Assembly (NCBI GenBank): GCA_900319195.1
Contig: ONNL01000035.1
Coordinates: 1 to 6,992 of the forward strand
Origin: an uncultured Ruminococcus sp.
GTDB lineage: Bacteria; Bacillota; Clostridia; Oscillospirales; Ruminococcaceae
Direction of reading: 5' to 3'
DNA length: 6,992 bases
Part shown: piece after piece, positions 1 to 5,973 of the stretch
How the letters are laid out: each line of letters starts with the position of its first letter
How positions within the stretch are numbered: the first letter of the stretch is position 1
Notes under the pieces: generated by a model
Seen by the model: the letters and a program-made list of their open reading frames with translations, nothing else
Databases searched by the model: none
What the model was told of the DNA's origin: nothing
Made by a program: the position numbers and the translations under genes

Positions 1-2165
1 GCCGCAGTCCTCTTAGCAGCGGACTTAGCGCTCGATGCTGATGTTTTCCTTGATGCTGTCTTTTTTTCACCCGTGGACTTTCCGGCAGAGGTGCGCTTTC
101 TTGTTTGTCCCTTACGTGCGGACTTCTTTTCAAGGCGCTCATAAGCCTCCGCGTAGAAATACTCCTGCGAGTTTATCTTTTCGTCATCGTCATGGCGGTT
201 TACGTGGACATACGACCCGTCGGGCATCATTATCCTCGCCTTGATATTGTCCTTCATCATCACGCTGAACATCGCGCGGATACGTTTTTTCAGCCTCTCG
301 TCCTCAACGGGAGCAGCCACTTCAACTCTGCGGACGGTATTTCTGCTCATGTAGTCAGCGGAGCCGATATAGATTTTCTGCTCGGGCGAATCCTTGCCAA
401 AAATGAAGATACGGCTGTGTTCGAGGAAGCGTCCGACGATGCTGCGTACACTGATATTCTCGGTGTAGCCGTCAACTCCTGCAATAAGGCAGCAGAGTCC
501 GCGTACAACGAGGTCGATCTTGACACCGGCCTGCGAAGCCTCAACGAATTTTCTGATGATAACGCTGTCGCTGAACGAGTTTATCTTTGCTGCAATGTAG
601 CCCTCTCCCCCGTTTTTAGCTATCTCAATCTGTTCGTCGGTCATTTCGAGGATATGATTCCTCAGACAATGCGGAGCGACGAGCAGTTTTTTTGTCTGCT
701 CTATAAAATTGCCGTTTTCGAGTGAATCAAAGACATTTGCAGCGTCCGCCGCAATGTCCTCGTCGGCAGTCAGCAGCATAAGGTCGGTGTAGAGAGTGGA
801 GGTCTTTTCGTTGTAGTTTCCCGTACCCACCTGAGTTACGTGGTCAGATCCGCCGCCCTGTGCCTTGCGCGTAACAAGCAGCAGCTTTGAGTGCACCTTG
901 TAGTCCTTCAGACCGTAGATGACCCTCACTCCTGCCTTTTGCAGACGCTTCGACCATTCGATGTTGTTCTCCTCATCAAATCTTGCCCTCAGCTCGACCA
1001 TTACGAGCACGTCCTTGCCGTTTTCGGCAGCGGTACAGAGTGCGTCAATGACCTTGCTGCTGCGTGCAAGACGGTAGAGCGTTATCTTTATCGACGTGAC
1101 CTTCGGGTCAGCGGAGCACTCCTGTAAGAAGCGGATAAACGTGAGGTTCATCGACTCAAACGGATAGCTCAGAAGTATGTCCTTTGCCTTGACCTGTGCA
1201 AATACGGGCTTATTATCCGCGATAAGCGGAGACTTTCTCGGCTGACGGGGAACGAAGTGCAGCTTCGGGTCGTCGCAGAGCTCCTGCAAGTCGAACAGGT
1301 AGGAAAGGTCGAGCGGAATGAGCGAGTGGAAAACTCGTGAATTGTCTATTTTAAGCTTTTTGCAGATATAATCAAGTGCGTCGCTGCTGAACTGGTCAAA
1401 CACCTCAAGGCGAACAGGTTCAAGCTTTTTGCGCTTGATTATGAGCTCCTCCATTCTGTTGCGGAAATCGGAGCCTGTTCCCGAAGCGGCAATATCCGCG
1501 CTTCTTGTCAGCCTGATGAGCGCCCTGTCGAGCACCTTGCAGCCCTTGAAGAGCAGATGAACGAAGTGAAGAACGACCTCCTCCTCAAGTATGAAGCGGC
1601 GACCGCCGTTTCCGAGGACTATCATTCTCTCGTTTCTGTCGTGCCTTACGGGGACAAGTCCGAGGTTCACGCCCTTTTTCGAGCCGAGCCTTACTACCGC
1701 ATATATCTCCTTGTTTTTCAGAAACGGGAACGGGAGCGCGTCATTGACAGCTAAACCCGTGATGAACGGCTTTATTTCGCGCTTGAAGTAGAGCTCAAGG
1801 AAGGTCAGTTCCTCCTTGGTGACAGTATCGAAGTCAACGTGCTCATAGCCGTAGGGCTTGAGGTCGTCGAACATCTTGCGGTAGGCGTTTTCCGCCCTCG
1901 GCTGAAGCCGCCTTACCTCCGTAAATATGGAGTCGAGCTGCTGAGCAGCAGTCATGCCGCTCTTGCCGTCCTTTTTCTTGCCCTTGCTTTTCTCTGCTTC
2001 CGTGAGCTTTCCGACGCGGACCATGAAGAATTCATCGAGATTGCTCTGATATATTGCCGAAAATGAAAGCCTTTCAAGCAGAGGATTTTCCGAATCGGTC
2101 GTTTCCTCAAGTACACGCTTGTTGAATTTGAGCCATGAAAGCTCTCTGTTTTCGAGGTGTTCCAT
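1..2165 (-). CDS. ppk1: Polyphosphate kinase 1, C-terminal end beyond window
   Basis: Polyphosphate kinase reversibly transfers the terminal phosphate of ATP onto a growing polyphosphate chain, usually at the membrane or in the cytoplasm. The frame is open for 721 codons from the ATG at 2163-2165 to the left edge. It begins MEHLENRELSWLKFNKRVLEE, the usual PPK1 N-terminus, after an AGGAG site at 2171-2175. The autophosphorylated histidine is H425 in KVHSKL, followed by GTGNYNEKT (447-455). The second catalytic histidine is H583 in LEHSRIFIFG. R395 in LRARFDEENN matches the E. coli metal/phosphate-binding Arg405, at the same 30-residue distance from the histidine. The usual HPY motif is LSYPFES here, which I recall from clostridial PPKs. 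From about residue 680 the protein has a Lys/Arg/Ser/Thr/Ala-rich tail that continues past the edge. It lies 47 bp downstream of the nucleoside kinase on the same strand. The assignment is firm; only the C-terminus is missing. Confidence 0.96.
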   Translation of the reverse strand, partial: MEHLENRELSWLKFNKRVLEETTDSENPLLERLSFSAIYQSNLDEFFMVRVGKLTEAEKSKGKKKDGKSGMTAAQQLDSIFTEVRRLQPRAENAYRKMFDDLKPYGYEHVDFDTVTKEELTFLELYFKREIKPFITGLAVNDALPFPFLKNKEIYAVVRLGSKKGVNLGLVPVRHDRNERMIVLGNGGRRFILEEEVVLHFVHLLFKGCKVLDRALIRLTRSADIAASGTGSDFRNRMEELIIKRKKLEPVRLEVFDQFSSDALDYICKKLKIDNSRVFHSLIPLDLSYLFDLQELCDDPKLHFVPRQPRKSPLIADNKPVFAQVKAKDILLSYPFESMNLTFIRFLQECSADPKVTSIKITLYRLARSSKVIDALCTAAENGKDVLVMVELRARFDEENNIEWSKRLQKAGVRVIYGLKDYKVHSKLLLVTRKAQGGGSDHVTQVGTGNYNEKTSTLYTDLMLLTADEDIAADAANVFDSLENGNFIEQTKKLLVAPHCLRNHILEMTDEQIEIAKNGGEGYIAAKINSFSDSVIIRKFVEASQAGVKIDLVVRGLCCLIAGVDGYTENISVRSIVGRFLEHSRIFIFGKDSPEQKIYIGSADYMSRNTVRRVEVAAPVEDERLKKRIRAMFSVMMKDNIKARIMMPDGSYVHVNRHDDDEKINSQEYFYAEAYERLEKKSARKGQTRKRTSAGKSTGEKKTASRKTSASSAKSAAKRTA

Positions 2166-2170
2166 AATTT

Positions 2171-2175
2171 CTCCT
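2171..2175 (-). promoter_or_regulatory. Ribosome binding site of ppk1
   Basis: On the minus strand the sequence reads AGGAG, five bases before the ATG. It supports that ATG as the true start of ppk1, together with the conserved NRELSWL motif directly after it. No terminator hairpin or new promoter is visible in the 47 bp between the upstream kinase and ppk1, so translation signals alone separate the two genes. Confidence 0.85.
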
Positions 2176-2212
2176 TTGTGTTATCTGTGGTGGGATGCTG
2201 CGGCGGTATTTG

Positions 2213-3133
2213 TCAATATTTGAAGCTGCCGTTGCCTATAAATTCACATATCAGCGACTCGGGCGGTATGAGCTTGCTGTCGAGCGGCTCAAGCTTTTCG
2301 AGTACGGTTATGGTATCCTGAAGCTCGGGAATGTCCTTTATCTCGTCGATACGCTTCATGAAGAAATCCCTGTATGCGCTCATTTCGTATGACATGAAGG
2401 TGTCGATGTCATAGTCGGAGCGGTACTTATAAGGCATTATGTACTTGTTTTCGCCGTCCTCGACGCTCCTAAACATATTCATCGTCTCGGTGAGCGAACG
2501 CTTGCGGAACTTGCTGTCGCGTACCATTCTGCGAAGCAGACGTACTTTTGAAGGGTGCAGGAGAATGTCTCCGCAGGTTATTCTTGTGCGGACGCTCACG
2601 TAGATCTTCCAGATCTTGCTGTCTGGGACTGTGATGACATCGGGGTTGAGAGCGTGAATGCCCTCGAATATGACAAGCTCACCCTGCCTTCTGAGGAAGG
2701 GTCTGCCCGAAGCCTCGCGGGTGGAGTTCTTGAAATTATACTTCGGTATCTCTATCTGCTCACAGCGGCTTATCGCCTCTATCTGCTCGTTGAGAAGTTT
2801 TTTGTCAACTCTTTCGGGAGATTCAAGGTCCATTTTGCCCTCGCACGCGAGCTGCTTTTCCTCCTCTGTCAGCGGACAGAAATAGTTATCCATTGAGAGC
2901 GTGTGAGTCTCGCTCCCCGCGTCGTCGAGGAGCTTTTCGATCATCAGCGCTGTTGTGGTCTTTCCCGAGCCTGACGGTCCCGAGAGCAGTATAACAGGCT
3001 TTTCGTCCTTGTGAGCGAGTATCTCATCCGCGATTTTTCTCAGACGATAGAGATAGTCCTCGTTGACTGTATTTATAAATTCAGAGGGGTGGTCTTTTAT
3101 CCCCTCGTTGATGCGTTTTACTTCAATGTTCAT
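2213..3133 (-). CDS. Uridine-kinase-like nucleoside kinase
   Basis: This 306-residue cytoplasmic P-loop kinase belongs to the uridine kinase/phosphoribulokinase family, which phosphorylates uridine and cytidine with ATP or GTP in pyrimidine salvage. The Walker A motif is GPSGSGKT (52-59). SMDNYF (80-85) carries the likely catalytic aspartate D82. IPKYNF (129-134) matches the substrate-side IPxYDF motif, and VIFEGIHAL (153-161) matches the Walker B strand of Udk. The segment from about 197 to 215 (RLLRRMVRD then basic residues) looks like the arginine-rich lid. It is longer than E. coli Udk (about 213 residues), with roughly 45 extra N-terminal residues and an extended C-terminus, as in a clostridial subgroup usually annotated only as nucleoside kinase. 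The ATG follows AAGGGG at 3141-3146. It is the first gene of a probable unit with ppk1. The exact substrate cannot be told from sequence, so no symbol is given. Confidence 0.88.
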   Translation of the reverse strand: MNIEVKRINEGIKDHPSEFINTVNEDYLYRLRKIADEILAHKDEKPVILLSGPSGSGKTTTALMIEKLLDDAGSETHTLSMDNYFCPLTEEEKQLACEGKMDLESPERVDKKLLNEQIEAISRCEQIEIPKYNFKNSTREASGRPFLRRQGELVIFEGIHALNPDVITVPDSKIWKIYVSVRTRITCGDILLHPSKVRLLRRMVRDSKFRKRSLTETMNMFRSVEDGENKYIMPYKYRSDYDIDTFMSYEMSAYRDFFMKRIDEIKDIPELQDTITVLEKLEPLDSKLIPPESLICEFIGNGSFKY

Positions 3134-3140
3134 TTGCTGA

Positions 3141-3146
3141 CCCCTT
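3141..3146 (-). promoter_or_regulatory. Ribosome binding site of the nucleoside kinase
   Basis: The minus strand reads AAGGGG seven bases before the ATG at 3131-3133. The spacing is good, and it supports the start chosen for the kinase. Confidence 0.7.
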
Positions 3147-3168
3147 GCTTATAGTTTTATATTCTAAT

Positions 3169-3197
3169 ATTATAACATAAATTTGAAGTAATTTCAA
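3169..3197 (-). promoter_or_regulatory. Sigma-A promoter for nucleoside kinase-ppk1
   Basis: On the minus strand a TTGAAA -35 box (3192-3197) is separated by exactly 17 bp from a perfect TATAAT -10 box (3169-3174), which also has a TG one base upstream (extended -10). Transcription would start near 3162, leaving a leader of about 30 bases before the kinase ATG. A small inverted repeat, TTGAA-5-TTCAA (3183-3197), overlaps the -35 box and spacer and could be an operator or chance. Confidence 0.8.
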
Positions 3198-3392
3198 TCA
3201 CTATTTTATACAAATTTACGCAAAATTCTTGTGGGATAAATACTATATTTCCATGCTTCTGACGAAAATTAGCGTTCTTCATAAACAAACTGCGTGTATA
3301 TCCTGAAAGTCCTTGATCGGATGCATATACTGCGAAAGCACGCCTGCGAGGGCTTTCCTTGCCTCTGCTGTACCTATCTGTTTTTTCTTTGA

Positions 3393-3530
3393 TCAAACAG
3401 GTTTTTAGAACTGCCCTATATGTATGCCCTTATAAGGACTGAGTACGAAAACACGGCTCAAAACCTTGAAGTGATAAAATCAATGGTCAAGGGTATGGCT
3501 GAATCGGCTGAAAAACTGCAATATAAATAG
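3393..3530 (+). pseudogene. Probable C-terminal remnant of a decayed gene
   Basis: The frame is open from 3393, just after a TGA, to a TAG at 3528-3530. Its first ATG, at 3420, would give 36 residues starting MYALIRTEYENTAQNLEVI and ending in a Lys/Glu/Met-rich amphipathic stretch. The residue mix and codon choice look like real protein, probably helical, but there is no Shine-Dalgarno sequence before the ATG, no matching frame continues upstream, and no promoter is seen close by. I therefore read it as the 3' end of a lost gene; a very small functional protein is the alternative. I do not recognise the family. Confidence 0.35.
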
Positions 3531-3584
3531 GCTGGTAACAGAGTTGTATTTGAAGTTAAGTTGTGTACTTATCTATCGGGTCAT

Positions 3585-3611
3585 AGAGGAAGCTTAAAAA
3601 GGGTTTTCCCC
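3585..3611 (-). repeat. Dispersed repeat, left copy
   Basis: Read on the minus strand this begins GGGGAAAACCC, followed by TTTTTAAGC and TTCCTCT. It matches the plus strand at 5861-5885 except for two single-base deletions there, so the two copies stand in inverted orientation about 2.25 kb apart on either side of the GTPase operon. The GGG-loop-CCC-TTTTT core can form only a very short stem. Confidence 0.7.
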
Positions 3612-3681
3612 GTGGAAATACGCTTAGGACTTTCTGTATTGACAGCTCGTTTGGTGACAGAATGACGAAATTTCCGCAGGC

Positions 3682-3698
3682 GCTCTTTACAAAAGAGC
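3682..3698. promoter_or_regulatory. Candidate operator over the -35 box
   Basis: GCTCTTT-aca-AAAGAGC is a perfect 7 bp inverted repeat with a 3 bp centre. It covers the TTTACA -35 box of the GTPase operon promoter, where a bound dimeric repressor would block RNA polymerase. It does not resemble the Bacillus Zur or Fur boxes I know. As an RNA hairpin it would lie upstream of the predicted transcript and has no T tract after it, so a DNA operator is the more natural reading. Confidence 0.5.
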
Positions 3699-3714
3699 TT
3701 GGGACTGGTATAAT
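3686..3714 (+). promoter_or_regulatory. Sigma-A promoter for the GTPase operon
   Basis: TTTACA (3686-3691) and a perfect TATAAT (3709-3714) are 17 bp apart, and TGG just before the -10 box makes it an extended -10 promoter. Transcription would begin near 3721, about 30 bases before the ATG of the first GTPase gene. The inverted repeat at 3682-3698 covers the whole -35 box. Confidence 0.82.
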
Positions 3715-3751
3715 ATAGTGTGTATGAAATTTTTGGAAAGAAGTGTTATTA

Positions 3752-4879
3752 ATGACAAAGATCACGATATTTTCAGGCTTCCTCGGTGCAGGCAAGACAA
3801 CGCTCATCAAGAAGCTCATAAAGGACGGCTTTAACGGTGAAAAGCTTGTGCTTATCGAGAACGAATTCGGTCAGATAGGAATTGACGGCGGTTTTCTTCA
3901 GGACGCAGGCATTGAGATAACCGAGATGAACTCGGGCTGTATCTGCTGCAGCCTCGTTGGTGATTTCGGTGAGGCGCTCAAGAAGGTGCTTGCTGAATAT
4001 GCTCCCGACCGTATCCTCATCGAGCCCTCGGGCGTAGGCAAGCTCAGCGACGTTATCCGTGCCGTTCAGAATATAGATTCGCAGGACATCACTCTTGACG
4101 GCTTTGCAACAGTTGTTGACGCAAAGAAGTGCAAGATGTACCACAAGAATTTCGGTGAATTCTTCAACAATCAGATAACCTATGCAAGCTGCATTATCCT
4201 CAGCCACACAGCAGGGCTTTCAGAGGACAAGATAAACGAGTGCGTGGCTCTGCTCAGGGAGTGCAATCCTGCTGCGCCTATCGTAACAACAGATTGGGAG
4301 CAGCTCACGGGCAGGCAGCTCGTTGACGCTATGACTCAGCAGAATACGCTTGATGACGAGCTTCAGGAACTTCTCGAGGAGGAGACTGCACATCACCACC
4401 ACCATCATCATGAGGACGGCGAGGAGTGCCACTGCCATGACCACGACCACGATGAACACGAACATCATCATGACCACGATGAGCATGAGCACCACCATGA
4501 CCATGACGAGCATGAGCATCATCATCACCACGAGGACGGCGAAGAGTGCCACTGCCATGACCACGACCATGACGACCACGAACATCACCACCACCATGCT
4601 GATGATGTATTTACAAGCTGGGGACGCGAGACTCCCACTGCTTACTCACAGGACGAGATAAACAACGCACTGAAGGTGCTTGAAGATGAGTCGAAGTACG
4701 GCATTATCCTCAGAGCAAAGGGCATAGTTCAGGGCAAGGACGGCGAATGGATACACTTTGACTACGTTCCCGGAGTGCCCGATGTCCGCACAGGCAGTGC
4801 AGGCACGATAGGCCGCCTCTGCGTTATCGGCTCAAAGATAAATGAGGACGCGATAGCAGAGCTCTTCCACGCTGAATAA
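3752..4879 (+). CDS. CobW/COG0523 G3E GTPase with His-rich insert
   Basis: A 375-residue cytoplasmic GTPase of the CobW/COG0523 family, whose members use GTP binding and hydrolysis to deliver metal (zinc, cobalt or other transition metals) to target proteins. In order: Walker A GFLGAGKTT (9-17), ENEFG (36-40), the family metal motif CICC (63-66), Walker B-like ILIEPSGVG (88-96), a histidine-rich insert (214-282; 37 His, 4 Cys) and a CobW C-terminal domain (about 284-375) ending in an LCVIG core. The guanine-specificity NKxD motif is not present; the matching strand reads ILSHTAG (149-155). An upstream in-frame GTG at 3743 sits only two bases after GGAAAG, while the ATG at 3752 gives the family's usual N-terminus right before the P-loop, so I chose the ATG. 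It is the first gene of an operon whose partner starts 12 bp later. The family is firm; the metal is inferred, zinc being most likely. Confidence 0.93.
   Translation: MTKITIFSGFLGAGKTTLIKKLIKDGFNGEKLVLIENEFGQIGIDGGFLQDAGIEITEMNSGCICCSLVGDFGEALKKVLAEYAPDRILIEPSGVGKLSDVIRAVQNIDSQDITLDGFATVVDAKKCKMYHKNFGEFFNNQITYASCIILSHTAGLSEDKINECVALLRECNPAAPIVTTDWEQLTGRQLVDAMTQQNTLDDELQELLEEETAHHHHHHHEDGEECHCHDHDHDEHEHHHDHDEHEHHHDHDEHEHHHHHEDGEECHCHDHDHDDHEHHHHHADDVFTSWGRETPTAYSQDEINNALKVLEDESKYGIILRAKGIVQGKDGEWIHFDYVPGVPDVRTGSAGTIGRLCVIGSKINEDAIAELFHAE
4391..4597 (+). repeat. In-gene repeats encoding the His-rich metal-binding insert
   Basis: These 207 bases encode residues 214-282 of the GTPase. A 9-residue unit, DHDEHEHHH, occurs three times in tandem (DNA 4445-4525, 27 bp period, with silent differences between units). 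A longer unit starting EDGEECHCHDHDHD occurs twice, 120 bp apart (4412-4453 and 4532-4573), with three third-position differences. The differences are nearly all silent, which suggests expansion by duplication followed by selection to keep the protein sequence. His/Asp/Glu/Cys-rich stretches of this kind bind zinc, nickel or cobalt in many metallochaperones. Confidence 0.9.
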
Positions 4880-4884
4880 GGAGG
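4878..4884 (+). promoter_or_regulatory. Strong ribosome binding site of the second operon gene
   Basis: AAGGAGG overlaps the stop codon of the first GTPase gene and lies seven bases before the ATG at 4892. It is close to a perfect anti-16S match. It supports translational coupling and suggests that the second protein is made at least as strongly as the first. Confidence 0.9.
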
Positions 4885-4891
4885 CACGGAT

Positions 4892-5848
4892 ATGCCAAAT
4901 AATACAGATGAGATCCCCGTTTACCTGTTCCTCGGTTTCCTTGAATCAGGCAAAACGAAATTCATTCAGGAGACTCTCGAGGACAAGCGTTTCAACAAGG
5001 GCGAGCGCACTCTCATACTTCTCTGCGAGGAGGGTATAGAGGAGTACGACCTCACAAAGTTCCCGAAGAAAAATGTTGAGATAAGGAAGATAGAGGACCA
5101 GTCAGAGCTCACAACAGCCAATTTACAGCGCTTTGTTGACGAGACTCATGCGGAGCGCGTTATCGTCGAATACAACGGAATGTGGCTCGTGAACGAATTC
5201 TTCAACGCAATGCCTGAGAGCTTTGTTGTGTATCAGGTGATGTTCTTTGCCGACGCGACCACCTTCCTCAACTACAATGCCAACATGAGAAGTCTCGTTG
5301 TGGACAAGCTCAACCTCTGCGAGCTCGTTGTGTTCAACCGTTTTCAGAATCCCGACGACGTTATGCAGTTCCACAAGATAGTCCGCGGAACGAGCCGCCG
5401 TACAGAGATCGCCTACGAATTTGTTGACGGAAACGTCTCCTACGACGACATTGAGGACCCGCTCCCGTTTGACGTGGAAAAGCCTGAATTTGTCATTGAG
5501 GACAGGGACTACGCTCTCTTCTACCGTGACATAATGGACGACCTTGAAAAGTACGACGGAAAGGTCATAACCTTCAAGGGCGTGACTACCCGCAACCCGA
5601 AATTCCCGAATAATACATTTGCTGTCGGACGCAATATAATGACCTGCTGTGAGGCTGATATCCAGTACTGCTGGTTTGTTGCCGAGGTCGATGATGCGGC
5701 AGAGGTTCGTGAAAAGGGCTGGGTGATCGTAAAAGCAAAGGTTCAGGTGCATAAGCATAAGTTCTATCGCGGCAAGGGTCCCGTTCTCAGCGTGATAAGC
5801 ATTACTGACTCCGCTCCGCCCGAACAGCCTGTGGCTACTTTCTATTGA
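4892..5848 (+). CDS. Diverged CobW-like P-loop protein fused to a TIGR03943/DUF1980-like domain
   Basis: A 318-residue protein. The N-terminal half is CobW-like: Walker A GFLESGKT (15-22) after a hydrophobic strand, and VIVEYNGMW (90-98) at the place of the partner's ILIEPSGVG. The segment matching the partner's CICC metal motif (around 66-77) has no cysteine. VVFNRF (146-151) sits where NKxD is expected and keeps only the Asn. The C-terminal part (about 219-318) reads YDGKVITFKG, then FAVGRNIMTCCEAD (243-256) with C252-C253, then PVLSVISI. This pattern resembles the C-terminus of TIGR03943/DUF1980 proteins (B. subtilis YcgQ type), which are normally encoded with a DUF318 permease; no permease is present here. 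No membrane segments or signal peptide are visible. It is translated from a strong site 12 bp after the first GTPase gene. Inferred role: a partner, regulator or target adaptor of that GTPase. The domain match is from memory of the family. Confidence 0.8.
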   Translation: MPNNTDEIPVYLFLGFLESGKTKFIQETLEDKRFNKGERTLILLCEEGIEEYDLTKFPKKNVEIRKIEDQSELTTANLQRFVDETHAERVIVEYNGMWLVNEFFNAMPESFVVYQVMFFADATTFLNYNANMRSLVVDKLNLCELVVFNRFQNPDDVMQFHKIVRGTSRRTEIAYEFVDGNVSYDDIEDPLPFDVEKPEFVIEDRDYALFYRDIMDDLEKYDGKVITFKGVTTRNPKFPNNTFAVGRNIMTCCEADIQYCWFVAEVDDAAEVREKGWVIVKAKVQVHKHKFYRGKGPVLSVISITDSAPPEQPVATFY

Positions 5849-5860
5849 TGGATCTATTCG

Positions 5861-5885
5861 GGGGAAACCCTTTTTAAGCTCCTCT
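5861..5885 (+). repeat. Dispersed repeat, right copy
   Basis: Beginning 12 bp after the stop codon of the operon, this 25-base sequence (GGGGAAACCC, then TTTTTAAGC, then TCCTCT) matches the reverse complement of 3585-3611 apart from two one-base deletions. With its short GGG/CCC stem and T5 run it might help end transcription, but a 3 bp stem is too weak to rely on. Confidence 0.7.
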
Positions 5886-5929
5886 CGAAAAAACACACAA
5901 TAGAACATAGCAGACGCGCTGATAAGCAT

Positions 5930-5964
5930 AATCGGGGAAGCCTCGCTCAGAGACTTCCCCGATT
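5930..5964. terminator. Probable bidirectional terminator between convergent genes
   Basis: AATCGGGGAAG (5930-5940) and CTTCCCCGATT (5954-5964) form a perfect 11 bp stem with a 13-base loop. It lies between the end of the plus-strand GTPase operon and the end of the minus-strand pssA-like gene, the classical place for a shared terminator. On the plus strand it is followed by TTATAATATT, a T/A-rich tail; on the minus strand the tail is weaker (ATGCTT), so it should serve the GTPase operon better than the lipid gene. Confidence 0.72.
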
Positions 5965-5973
5965 TTATAATAT

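Larger units (their letters stand above)
3134..3751. other. Divergent intergenic region, about 620 bp
   Basis: This stretch separates the minus-strand kinase-ppk1 unit from the plus-strand GTPase operon. It holds the kinase promoter (3169-3197), a probable gene remnant (3393-3530), a dispersed repeat copy (3585-3611), a perfect inverted repeat (3682-3698) and the operon promoter (3686-3714). The part from about 3200 to 3390 shows no site I can name. A minus-strand frame crosses it (3157-3396, TTG start), but it has no ribosome binding site and runs into the kinase promoter, so I do not call it a gene. Confidence 0.6.

Noticed and set aside
105..725. 206-codon plus-strand reading frame
   Set aside because: It is antisense to ppk1, whose minus-strand frame has clear family motifs over the same bases. 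The plus-strand translation has no recognisable domain.
3157..3396. 79-codon minus-strand frame with RGKESPRRRAFAVYASDQG
   Set aside because: It starts at TTG with no ribosome binding site, runs through the kinase promoter, and its end is very AT-rich. It may be a translated intergenic repeat; no function can be supported.
3540..3751. Zur or Fur box upstream of the GTPase operon
   Set aside because: No sequence close to the known Bacillus-type Zur or Fur consensus was found; the only clear dyad has a different sequence.
3743..3751. GTG at 3743 as start of the first GTPase
   Set aside because: It is only two bases from the GGAAAG site, and the ATG at 3752 gives the standard short N-terminus before the P-loop.
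4412..4573. Regularly spaced repeats resembling a short CRISPR array
   Set aside because: The repeats are in frame, encode His/Asp/Glu units, have no unique spacers and lie inside the GTPase gene.
4220..4597. Minus-strand frame rich in Val and Met, resembling a membrane protein
   Set aside because: It is the antisense translation of the His codons (CAT/CAC read as ATG/GTG) of the GTPase insert.
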